From NCBI RefSeq assembly GCF_022234545.1, contig NZ_JAIEUI010000001.1:542899-606898 (forward strand): a stretch of 64,000 bases of DNA. The letters run 5' to 3'. The first letter of the stretch is position 1, and each line of letters opens with the position of its first letter. This DNA is from Paenibacillus piscarius (GTDB lineage: Bacteria > Bacillota > Bacilli > Paenibacillales > Paenibacillaceae). Under the pieces are notes generated by a model. That model was not told the DNA's origin and did not search any database. It worked only from the letters and a program-made list of their open reading frames with translations. Below are positions 55,975 through 64,000 of the stretch, one piece after another. The translations under genes were made by a program, and so were the position numbers.

Positions 55975-58026
55975 ATGGTGCTGGCTTTGGAATCCATTGA
56001 AGTGAAGCAAATCACTGGCGTGAGCGCTCAAAAGCAAAGCGAGCTTCACGCCTTTGGCATTTATACGGTAAAAGATCTGCTGGAGTACTATCCGTTCCGT
56101 TACGAGGATTTCCGGCCGAAAACGCTCGGCGAGGTGAAGCATGGCGATAAGGCTACGATAGTGGCCAAGGTTATCGGCATTCCGGTGCTGCAGCGCTACG
56201 GCGGCAAATCACGTATGAGCTGCAAAATGGTGGCTGAGCCGTGGATGTTCACCGCCACCTGGTTCAACCAGCATTATGCGCGTGAGCAGCTGACGGTAGG
56301 CCGTGAGGTGGTGCTGACAGGCAAATGGGACCAGAAGCGCAACCAGATCACGGTAACGAACTATGAGTTCCCCGACCGCGGCGGCGGCAAGACGGGAACG
56401 CTGCAGCCGGTCTATTCGGTGGGCGGCAAGATTACACAATCGTGGATGCGCAAGATCATCGGCCAGGGGCTGCAGCAGTACGGGGAGATGATCCCCGAGA
56501 TTCTGCCGCACAGCATTATACGTAAATACGACTTCATGTCCCGCAAAAGGGCCATTGCTACGATCCATCAGCCCGAGGATACGAAGGAAGGCCAGCAGGG
56601 CAGACGCAGGATGGTCTATGAGGAGCTGTTCCTGTTCCAATTGAAGGTACAAGCCTTCCGTGTGCTGAACCGGGGCAGAATGGACGGGGTGGTCCATACG
56701 GTGGATAACGCGACTGTGCGGCAGTTTGTGCGCAGCCTGCCCTTCGAGCTGACCGATGCCCAGAAGCACGTGGAGCTGGAGATTCTGCAGGATATGCGCT
56801 CCGGCTACTGTATGAACCGGCTGCTGCAGGGGGATGTCGGCTCCGGCAAAACCGTGCTTGCGGCCATCGCGCTCTACGCAACGGTCAGATCAGGCTTTCA
56901 GGGCGCGCTGATGGTGCCGACCGAGATTCTGGCGGAGCAGCATATGCGCTCGCTCACCCGGATGTTCGAGCCCTTCGGCATCACGGTCGGTCTGTTGACC
57001 GGCAGTGTGAACGGCCGCAAGCGCAAGGATCTGCTGGCCTCGCTCCAGCTCGGCCTGCTGGATGTAGTGGTCGGTACCCATGCCCTGATCCAGGAGGATG
57101 TGTTCTTCCGCGGCCTGGGACTTGTCGTTACCGATGAGCAGCACCGCTTCGGGGTGAACCAGCGGAGTATTCTGCGGCGCAAGGGGTATAATCCCGATGT
57201 GCTGACCATGACGGCCACCCCGATTCCCCGGACGCTGGCGATTACTGTCTTCGGCGATATGGATGTATCTACGCTGTCAGAGCGGCCGAAGGGACGGGTG
57301 CCCATTACTACATATTGGGTAAAGCCTGATATGATGGAACGGGTCCTGAACCTGATCAGCCGGGAGATCGATCAGGGACGGCAGGCTTATCTAATCTGCC
57401 CGCTGATCGAGGAGTCGGAGAAGCTGGATGTACAGAACGCGATTGATCTGCATGTGCAGATGTCGCAGGCTTTTCCAGGCTACAGGGTAGGTCTGCTTCA
57501 CGGGCGGATGACGCCGTCGGAGAAGGATGAGGTCATGCGTGATTTCTACCGTAATGAGATACAGTTACTGGTCTCCACGACGGTGGTCGAGGTTGGTGTC
57601 GATGTCCCGAATGCTACGCTGATGATCATTATGGATGCGGACCGCTTCGGGCTGTCCCAGCTGCATCAGCTGCGCGGCCGGGTCGGCAGAGGCGAGCATC
57701 CTTCCTATTGTGTGCTTATGGCGGATCCGAAGTCCGAGATCGGGCGGGAACGGATGACGGCGATGACGGATACGGATGACGGGTTCGAGGTCTCCCGGCG
57801 TGACCTGGAGCTGCGGGGGCCGGGAGATTTCTTCGGGACGAAGCAGAGCGGACTGCCGGAGTTCCGGCTGGCGGATATGACCGCTGATTTCCAGGTATTG
57901 GAGATGGCACGTGATGATGCCGCAGAGCTGCTGCGGGATGCTTCATTCTGGACTTCACCGGATTATGCCGCGCTGCGCACGTATTTGCAGCAGGAGCAGA
58001 TTTTCCAGGGAGATTTAATTGACTGA
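55975..58026 (+). CDS. recG: ATP-dependent DNA helicase RecG
   Basis: The product is 683 aa from ATG at 55975 (AGGGG 6 nt upstream; an ATG at 55969 abuts it). The wedge/OB domain is about 1-180. The helicase core shows GDVGSGKTVLAAIAL, PTEILAEQH, DEQHRFGVNQR, MTATPIPRTLAITVFGDMDVS, STTVVEVGVDVPNATLMII and QLRGRVGRGEHPSYC. The tail includes LELRGPGDFFGTKQSGLPEF. RecG drives regression of stalled forks. It follows the degV gene at 14 nt and probably shares its transcript. Confidence 0.97.
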   Translation: MVLALESIEVKQITGVSAQKQSELHAFGIYTVKDLLEYYPFRYEDFRPKTLGEVKHGDKATIVAKVIGIPVLQRYGGKSRMSCKMVAEPWMFTATWFNQHYAREQLTVGREVVLTGKWDQKRNQITVTNYEFPDRGGGKTGTLQPVYSVGGKITQSWMRKIIGQGLQQYGEMIPEILPHSIIRKYDFMSRKRAIATIHQPEDTKEGQQGRRRMVYEELFLFQLKVQAFRVLNRGRMDGVVHTVDNATVRQFVRSLPFELTDAQKHVELEILQDMRSGYCMNRLLQGDVGSGKTVLAAIALYATVRSGFQGALMVPTEILAEQHMRSLTRMFEPFGITVGLLTGSVNGRKRKDLLASLQLGLLDVVVGTHALIQEDVFFRGLGLVVTDEQHRFGVNQRSILRRKGYNPDVLTMTATPIPRTLAITVFGDMDVSTLSERPKGRVPITTYWVKPDMMERVLNLISREIDQGRQAYLICPLIEESEKLDVQNAIDLHVQMSQAFPGYRVGLLHGRMTPSEKDEVMRDFYRNEIQLLVSTTVVEVGVDVPNATLMIIMDADRFGLSQLHQLRGRVGRGEHPSYCVLMADPKSEIGRERMTAMTDTDDGFEVSRRDLELRGPGDFFGTKQSGLPEFRLADMTADFQVLEMARDDAAELLRDASFWTSPDYAALRTYLQQEQIFQGDLID

Positions 58027-58093
58027 AATAGGCACATGCCGGTACCAAGCCTCATATACTGTGAATGATTGGATATGACAGGAGGTGCTGTGC

Positions 58094-58381
58094 TTGGGTT
58101 ATCAGCAATATGGAATCAGTCCGGCGCTGGTGGAACGTATCAAGACGAAGATGAAGAATCCGGCGGTGAAGGAACGCGTCAAGAATATGATTAAAGACAT
58201 CTCCAAGCAGGAGCTGCAGGACACAGCGGTTGTCCGCAGGCTGGTGCGTAACGCAGCGGCTGTCATGAATGAGAAGCTGACCTCGGCTCAGGAGGATCAG
58301 ATTGTGAAATTCGTCATCGCCCAAAAGATTGATCCGAACAACACGTTCCACCTGATCCGCTTATGGGGGATGTTCCGCTGA
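58094..58381 (+). CDS. spoVIF: Stage VI sporulation protein F
   Basis: The product is 95 aa from a TTG at 58094, 6 nt after AGGAGGTG. The sequence MGYQQYGISPALVERIKTKMKNPAVKERVKNMIKDISKQELQDTAVVRRLVRNAAAVMNEKL...IVKFVIAQKIDPNNTFHLIRLWGMFR matches the small helical SpoVIF family, needed for late coat assembly under GerE/sigma-K control in Bacillus. It ends at a strong terminator. Confidence 0.85.
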   Translation: MGYQQYGISPALVERIKTKMKNPAVKERVKNMIKDISKQELQDTAVVRRLVRNAAAVMNEKLTSAQEDQIVKFVIAQKIDPNNTFHLIRLWGMFR

Positions 58382-58405
58382 AATATCGTGTGCTGGTTTT
58401 TGGCT

Positions 58406-58446
58406 GCAAAAAGCGTTCCCGCGTTAATAACGGGAACGCTTTTTGC
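58406..58446. terminator. Strong bidirectional terminator between spoVIF and the YitT gene
   Basis: A perfect 16-bp stem, GCAAAAAGCGTTCCCG (58406-58421) with CGGGAACGCTTTTTGC (58431-58446). Confidence 0.9.
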
Positions 58447-58478
58447 ATTGTGCAGAGCCGTATGAACTGCCATCCGGC

Positions 58479-59351
58479 TCAGCCCGGCGGCTTATTGTGG
58501 AAGAGCGCCCGGATCCGGTTGTTGCGGGCGGCGTTAATCACGATGGTGCTGTCCTTATCGCAGCCATGTACGATGGAAGCCAGCTCCTCCTCCTCCAGTC
58601 TGCTAGCCAGGCAGAAGACGGTGCCGGGCTGTCCGTCAGGGCCGGAGGACTGGACGAGCTTGACCTCGCGGTCCAGCGACTGCTGAAGCTTGCGGCGGAT
58701 CTCCTCCGGCTTGCTGCTGGTAATCCACACGGCCTGTGTGAGCGACAGGTCCCGCAGCGAGAATCGCAGCGCTTCAAAGGCAAGCAGGTAAGCGATGATG
58801 CTGTACATCGCCTGATCCCAGCCGAATAAGGAGCCGCCATAGAGCAGAATGGCGACGTTGAACAGCATGATCGGCATCTCGGCTGATTTGGGCGGACCGC
58901 CGTTCAGCAGCCGTACGCTCTGCTGCTCACTTCCCGCAGTAAGTCCGCCGAAGCGGACCGAGATCCCCAGGCCGAAGCCAAGGCACAGGCCGCCTGCAAT
59001 GGCGGCGGGCAGCGGTTCGCTGACGGCAGCAGGGAAATGGTGCAGGGCAAGCGAGCCGGCTGTAAGTCCAATCAGCCCGAGCATCGTATACAGTGCGAAG
59101 CGGAGGCTGATCTGTCTGCGCGATATCAGAATAAACGGGAGATTGAACAGAAACAGAAACAGGCCCAGGCGCATTTCAGTGATATGGGAGATCAGGGCGG
59201 ATAAGCCGGTAATTCCGCCCGGCAGCAGCTTGTGCGGCATCAGGAACAGTTCAAGTCCAACCGCAGCAACGAGGCCTCCGCCTGCAACTGCGAGCAGCCG
59301 CAGCGCCTTGGACTGCCGCCGGGGAGCTGCACTTCTATATCGGATTTTCAA
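58479..59351 (-). CDS. YitT-family membrane protein (DUF161 and DUF2179)
   Basis: The product is 290 aa from a TTG at 59351, with AAAGGAGG 9 nt upstream. Five to six TM helices in residues about 15-190 carry the YitT signature (GLVAAVGLELFLMPHKLLPGGITGLSALIS, FLFLFNLPFILIS, GLGISVRFGGLTAGSE). A cytoplasmic DUF2179 domain follows (QAVWITSSKPEEIRRKLQQSLDREVKLVQ...VFCLASRLEEEELASIVHGCDKDSTIVI). Function is unknown for the family. It is probably monocistronic. Confidence 0.9.
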   Translation of the reverse strand: MKIRYRSAAPRRQSKALRLLAVAGGGLVAAVGLELFLMPHKLLPGGITGLSALISHITEMRLGLFLFLFNLPFILISRRQISLRFALYTMLGLIGLTAGSLALHHFPAAVSEPLPAAIAGGLCLGFGLGISVRFGGLTAGSEQQSVRLLNGGPPKSAEMPIMLFNVAILLYGGSLFGWDQAMYSIIAYLLAFEALRFSLRDLSLTQAVWITSSKPEEIRRKLQQSLDREVKLVQSSGPDGQPGTVFCLASRLEEEELASIVHGCDKDSTIVINAARNNRIRALFHNKPPG

Positions 59352-59568
59352 TAAGATTTCCTCCTTTCAGCAGGAAACCGGTATTTGGGGTGCAGGCAGA
59401 AATGCATCTTGTAGTTAAAGCATATCATAGGTTCGGTGCAGGGCCAAATGAATTACGCTATTTTGACGGAGAAAAAAGAGCGAAAAAACGAAACCGGCAG
59501 CGCTACACTGCGTATGGTTAAGTAAAATGAACATTTCTTGAACATTTCAGCGGAAAGGAGCGGTAAAT

Positions 59569-59964
59569 ATGCATGATATGAGACTAAATAATGGTCTTTT
59601 ATATCCTTCCAGTGCCCGCAATGAAGGGATCCTGAACTGGACTTTTGTGCTGCAGCTGATTCTCGTGCTGATTGTATGCTTCGTTGCCTATACTATTGTG
59701 ATGATGGTGAAGACCTGGATTATCAATTACACCAGTCCTGTGGAGTCACGGATCGCAACGGCGGTGACCAAACGGACAGAGGTCTGGGGCGGAAGAGGGT
59801 ACCTGGCGGGCACACATACGAGTTACTATGTCACCTTTGAATTCAGGGACGGGAGCCGCAGGGAGCTGGAAGTGAAGCCCAAGGCCCATGCGCTGATCGT
59901 GGAAGGGGATAAGGGCGAGCTGTCTTATCAGGGCAGCCGCTTCAGAGGATTCGCCTGGCATTAG
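59569..59964 (+). CDS. DUF2500 family membrane protein
   Basis: The product is 131 aa behind AAAGGAG. One TM helix (WTFVLQLILVLIVCFVAYTIVMMV, about 24-47) is followed by a soluble part (ARIATAVTKRTEV-like, then SYYVTFEFRDGSRRELEVKPKAHALIVEGDKGELSYQGSRFRGF) typical of DUF2500. No function is known. It ends at a bidirectional terminator shared with the NlpC/P60 gene. Confidence 0.85.
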   Translation: MHDMRLNNGLLYPSSARNEGILNWTFVLQLILVLIVCFVAYTIVMMVKTWIINYTSPVESRIATAVTKRTEVWGGRGYLAGTHTSYYVTFEFRDGSRRELEVKPKAHALIVEGDKGELSYQGSRFRGFAWH

Positions 59965-60047
59965 AATTCTCCTGTTATGTTTGGAGGTTTATCATACGCT
60001 GTATACTGCAGAGGTACTGAAGGGGATTTCTGTGACTCCAGAGAATA

Positions 60048-60096
60048 ATGCAAAAAAGATACCGTTAACTAAATTCCACGGTACCTTTTTTGCATT
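60048..60096. terminator. Bidirectional terminator between the DUF2500 and NlpC/P60 genes
   Basis: ATGCAAAAAAGATACCG (60048-60064) pairs with CGGTACCTTTTTTGCAT (60079-60095), with one mismatch. Confidence 0.85.
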
Positions 60097-60104
60097 TTAT
60101 TTTT

Positions 60105-61046
60105 TTATAGCACACGCTGCATATGCAGAATCACATTGCTCCAGTAGCCGCTGTCCAGGTCGCTGATCTGCACCCCGGGGTCGCCCCAGGTGTGAATGAA
60201 TTGGCTGCCCCCGATGTAGATGCCCACATGGCCAGGTACGGCGTCGCTCTCGAAGCGTCCGGGTACGGTGAAGAAAATTAGGTCCCCGGGCTCCAGCTCG
60301 CTCCGTGAGACCCGTCTGCCCCGATTATCCTGGTCTTTGGCCAGCCGGGGCAGATCGATGCCGAACTTTTCAAAGACATGGCGGGTGAAGGAGGAACAGT
60401 CGAAGCGTCTGGTCTCCTCATAGGGGCCTGCGCCGAACTCGTAGGGCACACCAAGAAACTTCTTGGCGTAGGAAACCAATGCGCCGGTGTCCACGTTCGA
60501 TACACTCTGGATACGCAGCGGCTTCGCGGCTTCCCCGGACCCTGCATTCGGCCCCGAGGTCTCCCTGTCCTTAGGAGCTGAGATATTAATCTCGCCGGTG
60601 GTCGGATTCCAGCCCACCTCCGTCTGAAGCAGCTTGGACAGGGAGGTAGGGGTGATGTATATTTGGCCTTCACGCCGGATCGGGACTTCCGGCAGGGTGA
60701 TCCGCTGGCCGAGCGAGAATACCTGGCTGGAATCCGGCTGCAGCATATACATCACATCGCTGTACCCCAGCTTGGTATATCCGCCGCTTGAGGTGTCATC
60801 CTTCATACGGTAACCCAGGGACGCCGCTGCCGGCTTCAATGGAATCCAATACTTACCTTCCTTATCGGTATAGGCACTCTTCTCGTAATAGCTTCCGGCA
60901 AAATTGCCGGTGGGTGAAATTGAGTTGACTTTGGGAGTGGTGTCTTTACTGGAGTAGTTGCTGCAGGCCGCCGTCCCGCCGGCTGCGGTAATCAGGATGG
61001 CGGCTGTCATGATGAGTTTGCTGAATTGCGGCTTGTTGCTTGGCAT
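60105..61046 (-). CDS. NlpC/P60 cell-wall hydrolase lipoprotein with a stalk domain
   Basis: The product is 313 aa behind AAAGGAG. The signal peptide (LIMTAAILITAAGGTAAC) has lipobox TAAC. Residues about 45-165 resemble copper-amine-oxidase-N stalk repeats (YWIPLKPAAASLGYRM, RREGQIYITPTSLSKLLQTEVGWNPTTGEINI). The C-terminal C40 peptidase has catalytic Cys in RFDCSSFTRHVF and His in GHVGIYIGGSQFIHTWG. It should cut peptide stems of peptidoglycan at the outer face of the membrane. It stands alone on this strand. Confidence 0.92.
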   Translation of the reverse strand: MPSNKPQFSKLIMTAAILITAAGGTAACSNYSSKDTTPKVNSISPTGNFAGSYYEKSAYTDKEGKYWIPLKPAAASLGYRMKDDTSSGGYTKLGYSDVMYMLQPDSSQVFSLGQRITLPEVPIRREGQIYITPTSLSKLLQTEVGWNPTTGEINISAPKDRETSGPNAGSGEAAKPLRIQSVSNVDTGALVSYAKKFLGVPYEFGAGPYEETRRFDCSSFTRHVFEKFGIDLPRLAKDQDNRGRRVSRSELEPGDLIFFTVPGRFESDAVPGHVGIYIGGSQFIHTWGDPGVQISDLDSGYWSNVILHMQRVL

Positions 61047-61206
61047 AGAGCACGCTCCTTTTCCAACGTTAGATAAAGTGTGCGCAAGGCCGTATTTTTT
61101 ATGTGCAGCAGGCTTTAGTAATCAATGTCAAGGAAAAGTACAGGCTGCCGGGGGGGATAGGACTCCTTTGTGCGTGAATTGTAAAATATGGAGTGGACAT
61201 AAATGA

Positions 61207-61311
61207 TTGACGGGAATTCAGGCTACATATAATATATGTTTAATAGATTCGGGGAGCGGAAGCCGGAAGAGGTGCGGGCATTCGCTTTAATGCTTTTCAA
61301 GATGAAAGCGA
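61207..61311 (+). promoter_or_regulatory. Promoter and leader of the ABC transporter operon
   Basis: TTGACG (61207-61212), a 17-nt spacer and TAATAT (61230-61235). The leader of about 130 nt holds the hairpin TCGCTTT (61282-61288) with AAAGCGA (61305-61311). No T-box or other riboswitch signature was recognised. The rest of the gap 61047-61371 holds nothing else I can name. Confidence 0.55.
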
Positions 61312-61371
61312 TAATGCTGGACCGCTAACTCTGGTTGTCGCGCTGACCCGTACAAGAAGAGGGGTTATCTG

Positions 61372-62448
61372 ATGAAGAGAAATAAGATATGGCTGGGTTT
61401 GAGCATGGCGCTGATGCTTGTTGCGGCGGGCTGCGGGAACAATAATGCAGCGGTGGATAATGCGGCAGGCAAGGGGAACGCCCCGGCCAGCACCGCAGAG
61501 GCAACGGCAGATACGGGTTCTTCGCAAGACAACAAGTCGTATACCATCGCGATCTCCCAATATGTGGAGCATCCGTCGCTGGATGCTACACGTGAAGGAT
61601 TCATGGCCGCGCTGAAGGAAGCCGGGATTGTCGAGGGAGAGAACCTGAAGGTCGATCTGGAGAACGCCCAGGCGGACCAGGCCAATAACCTGTCTATTGC
61701 TCAGAAGATTGCCGGTGACAAGAATGATCTGGTGCTCGGAATTGCTACACCTTCGGCCCAGGCGCTGGTACAGAATGTGAAGGATACACCGATTCTGTTC
61801 GCAGCTGTAACCGACCCGATTGATGCGAAGATTGTAACGGACCTTGAGCATCCCGGCGGCAATGTGTCCGGCGCTTCGGATACGAATCCGGAGTCGATTA
61901 CCCGGCTGATGCAGTTCATTGCTGGGCAGTTCCCTAAGGTGAAGAAGCTGGGCCTTGTCATTAATGAAGGAGAGCCGAATGCTGTGGTTATGGCCGACAT
62001 CGCCAAGCAGGAGCTGGACAAGCACGGCATCGAGCTGGTAAAAGCGCCTATCACCAACACTTCAGAGGTGAAGCAGGCTGCGGAATCCCTGGTGGGACGC
62101 GTAGATGCGCTGTATATAACGCTGGACAATTCTGTTGTCAGCGGCGTGGACACGATCATCCAGACGGCGAATGACAACAAGCTGCCATTCTTCTCGGCGG
62201 ACCGCGATACGGTAGAGAAGGGCGCTTTTGCCACTGTGGGCTTCAAATACTATGATCACGGCTACCAGGTGGGCCAAATGGCTGTGGAGGTACTGAAGAA
62301 CGGTGCCAAGCCAGGCGACATGAAGGTAACCATGCAAGAGAAGCTGGACCTCATCCTGAACCTCAAAGCAGCAGAGGCACAGGGGATTGAAGTTACGGAT
62401 GCCATGAAGGCTGAAGTGGCTGATCCGGCGAACAATATTATTCAATAA
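61372..62448 (+). CDS. ABC transporter substrate-binding lipoprotein (TrpX-like family)
   Basis: The product is 358 aa, RBS GAGGGG. The signal ends in lipobox VAAGC (KIWLGLSMALMLVAAGCGNNN), followed by a low-complexity Ala/Asn/Thr linker (about 20-52). The body is the ABC_sub_bind family (YTIAISQYVEHPSLDATREGFMAALKEAGI...NLSIAQKIAGDKNDLVLGIATPSAQAL...LFAAVTDPIDAKIV...GGNVSGASDTNP...YITLDNSVVSGVDTI), whose best-known member is the tryptophan-operon-linked TrpX. The ligand is not certain from sequence. It forms an operon with the permease (68 nt) and the ATPase. Confidence 0.92.
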   Translation: MKRNKIWLGLSMALMLVAAGCGNNNAAVDNAAGKGNAPASTAEATADTGSSQDNKSYTIAISQYVEHPSLDATREGFMAALKEAGIVEGENLKVDLENAQADQANNLSIAQKIAGDKNDLVLGIATPSAQALVQNVKDTPILFAAVTDPIDAKIVTDLEHPGGNVSGASDTNPESITRLMQFIAGQFPKVKKLGLVINEGEPNAVVMADIAKQELDKHGIELVKAPITNTSEVKQAAESLVGRVDALYITLDNSVVSGVDTIIQTANDNKLPFFSADRDTVEKGAFATVGFKYYDHGYQVGQMAVEVLKNGAKPGDMKVTMQEKLDLILNLKAAEAQGIEVTDAMKAEVADPANNIIQ

Positions 62449-62516
62449 CATACAGACATGATAACGGGGCGTATCCAATATGGGCGCCCTTTGCCGCTTG
62501 AAGGAGGAAGGCTGCG

Positions 62517-63443
62517 ATGTATAATTCACTGATCGGCGCCCTGGAGATGGGCCTGCTGTACGCTTTTATGGCCCTTGGGGTATATATTACGTTCCGGATT
62601 CTCGATTTCCCGGACCTGACTGTGGACGGAAGCTTCACCACCGGAGGGGCTATCGCGGCAGTTATGATAACCCACGGCTATTCCCCGCTGCTGGCCACGC
62701 TGTGTGCTCTGCTGGGAGGAATGGCAGCAGGCATGTGTACAGGACTGCTCCACACCAAAGGCAGAATCAACGGCCTGCTCTCCGGGATTCTGATGATGAT
62801 TGCCCTGTATTCCATTAATCTGCGGATTCTGGTCCGGCCCAATGTGTCCCTGATGGGGGAGGGTACAGTATTCAGCTCTATGAATCCGCTGCTGGTGATG
62901 CCATTTGTCGTGCTGATCGTCAAAATCCTGATGGACCTATTCCTGCGCACTGATCTTGGACTGGCCCTGCGGGCCACAGGCGACAATGCGCGGATGATCC
63001 GCAGCTTCGGCGTCAACACGGATACGACTACCATTCTGGGTATCAGTCTGGCGAATGGCATGGTGGCGCTGTCCGGGGCGCTGATCGCCCAGTATTCTTC
63101 GTTCGCCGATTCATCGATGGGGATCGGGATGATCGTTATCGGACTGGCCTCGGTGATCATCGGGGAAGCGATCTTCGGCGCGGGGAATGTCTTCCGGGCG
63201 ACGCTTGCGGTCGTGCTCGGCTCGATTATCTACCGGGTCGTTGTCGCCGTAGCGCTGCGGGTGCCTTGGCTGAAGGCGTCTGATCTGAAGCTGATTACCG
63301 CGATTATCGTCATTATTGCTCTCGTATTCCCGTCCGTTCAGCGGTTCATGAAGCAGAAGAGTCAGGCCCGTAAACGCACTGCCGAGCTGGCTGAGCTGGC
63401 CCGGCGCAGCAAGAAGGGAGGCGCGGCCAATGCTAAAGCTTGA
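62517..63443 (+). CDS. ABC transporter permease (TrpY-like, LivH-type fold)
   Basis: The product is 308 aa behind AAGGAGGAAGG. Eight or more TM helices are visible. The N-terminus (LIGALEMGLLYAFMALGVYITFRILDFPDLTVDGSFTTGGAIAAV) and GLALRATGDNARMIRSFGVNTDTT are typical of the permeases that pair with ABC_sub_bind proteins. The C-terminus is basic (KQKSQARKRTAELAELARRSKKGG). It overlaps the ATPase gene by 14 nt. Confidence 0.93.
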   Translation: MYNSLIGALEMGLLYAFMALGVYITFRILDFPDLTVDGSFTTGGAIAAVMITHGYSPLLATLCALLGGMAAGMCTGLLHTKGRINGLLSGILMMIALYSINLRILVRPNVSLMGEGTVFSSMNPLLVMPFVVLIVKILMDLFLRTDLGLALRATGDNARMIRSFGVNTDTTTILGISLANGMVALSGALIAQYSSFADSSMGIGMIVIGLASVIIGEAIFGAGNVFRATLAVVLGSIIYRVVVAVALRVPWLKASDLKLITAIIVIIALVFPSVQRFMKQKSQARKRTAELAELARRSKKGGAANAKA

Positions 63444-64000
63444 TAATGTGTCGAAGCTGTTCAATCCCGGTTCACCGGATGAGAAGGTCGCCTTGCTCGG
63501 CATTGATCTGGAGCTGCGCGCCGGCGATTTCGTAACGATTATCGGCAGCAATGGTGCCGGTAAATCGACGCTGATGAATATTATCTCGGGTGTGATGAAG
63601 CCGGACCTGGGTGAAGCCCGCATCGAGGGCAGCTCGATCAGCCATCTGGCGGAATATCAGCGGGCCCGCTGGATCGGCCGGGTCTTCCAGGACCCGATGG
63701 CCGGAACGGCGCCGCATATGACGATTGAGGAGAATCTGGCCATGGCCTACAAGCGGGGACGGCCCCGCGGATTGTCCTTCGGCGTCAATGCGGCCCGGCG
63801 CAAGCTATTCCGGGAACAGCTTAGCCGCCTGGGCATCGGCCTGGAGAACCGGCTGCGGGCCAAGGTCGGGCTGCTCTCCGGGGGCGAACGGCAGGCGCTT
63901 AGCCTGCTGATGGCGACCTTCACCCAGCCGCAGATTCTGCTGCTGGATGAGCATACGGCGGCGCTCGACCCATCGCGTGCCGAGCTGATCACCACGCTCA
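63430..64000 (+). CDS. ABC transporter ATP-binding protein (TrpZ-like), 3' end beyond the window
   Basis: ATG at 63430 overlaps the permease end, with GGGAGG 9 nt upstream; the frame is still open at base 64000 (190 residues visible). Walker A IGSNGAGKST, Q-loop GRVFQDPMAGTAPHMTIEENL, signature LSGGERQAL, and Walker B ILLLDEHTAALDP are all visible. It would power the importer formed with the two preceding genes. Partial only because of the window edge. Confidence 0.92.
   Translation, partial: MLKLDNVSKLFNPGSPDEKVALLGIDLELRAGDFVTIIGSNGAGKSTLMNIISGVMKPDLGEARIEGSSISHLAEYQRARWIGRVFQDPMAGTAPHMTIEENLAMAYKRGRPRGLSFGVNAARRKLFREQLSRLGIGLENRLRAKVGLLSGGERQALSLLMATFTQPQILLLDEHTAALDPSRAELITTL

Noticed and set aside
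61236..61371. Trp T-box or other riboswitch before the ABC transporter
   Set aside because: The leader is short and lacks the T-box TGG-type sequence and specifier stem; only one 7-bp hairpin is seen.

Overview
The window looks like a chromosomal segment of a spore-forming, low-branching Firmicute of the Paenibacillus type. Three things support this. Most of it is moderately GC-rich. Genes start behind strong AGGAGG-like ribosome binding sites, with frequent TTG and GTG starts. It also carries endospore genes (gerK-type germinant receptor, spoVM, spoVIF, remA, ylbF). No rRNA, tRNA, CRISPR array or complete insertion sequence was recognised.

Layout. 1-2100: an AT-richer accessory strip with the 3' end of an M15 endolysin-like gene, an orphan lipoprotein, a hicAB toxin-antitoxin pair and a small relic ORF. 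2128-3020: rpsD with its long leader and promoter. 3180-13260: mixed housekeeping and signalling genes (GAF-GAF-GGDEF cyclase, M29 aminopeptidase, a His-less HPr-like protein, ylaN, a Ca2+/H+ antiporter, an Asp23 protein, ftsW, yugN, an M20 hydrolase and a collapsed CBS gene). 13638-18105: a bacterial XPB helicase with its helicase-associated partner, followed by ylbF and ylbG. 18196-24791: marR plus an MFS exporter, an EAL and CBS-GGDEF cyclic-di-GMP pair, an unknown small protein, and a LysR and PHP pair. 24969-25205: a 51-bp tandem repeat.

25265-58026 follows the Bacillus subtilis ylo region: rqcH, yloB-type Ca2+ ATPase, yicC, remA, gmk, rpoZ, coaBC, priA, def, fmt, rsmB, rlmN, stp, prkC, rsgA, rpe, spoVM, rpmB, fakA, recG. 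A block of dapF, gerK(A-C-B) and a homocysteine methyltransferase/MTHFR gene sits inside it. A DegV (FakB-type) gene stands where sdaAB-sdaAA would be, and I do not see thiN or yloU at their usual places. The last part has spoVIF, a YitT membrane protein, a DUF2500 protein, an NlpC/P60 lipoprotein and a trpXYZ-like ABC transporter whose ATPase gene runs off the window.

How the genes work together. Adjacent genes cover translation initiation and termination quality (def, fmt, rsmB, rlmN, rsgA, rqcH), Ser/Thr phosphosignalling (stp-prkC), fatty-acid kinase (fakA plus degV) and c-di-GMP turnover. The more unusual signals are the two-promoter layout of hicAB, a dispersed 51/52-bp repeat family at two loci, the XPB pair, the His-less HPr, an exporter with an 84-residue polar N-terminal extension behind two MarR-like boxes, and several perfect dyads without terminator T-tracts. 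I did not find a clearly new multi-gene system; the best candidates are given as findings with tests.
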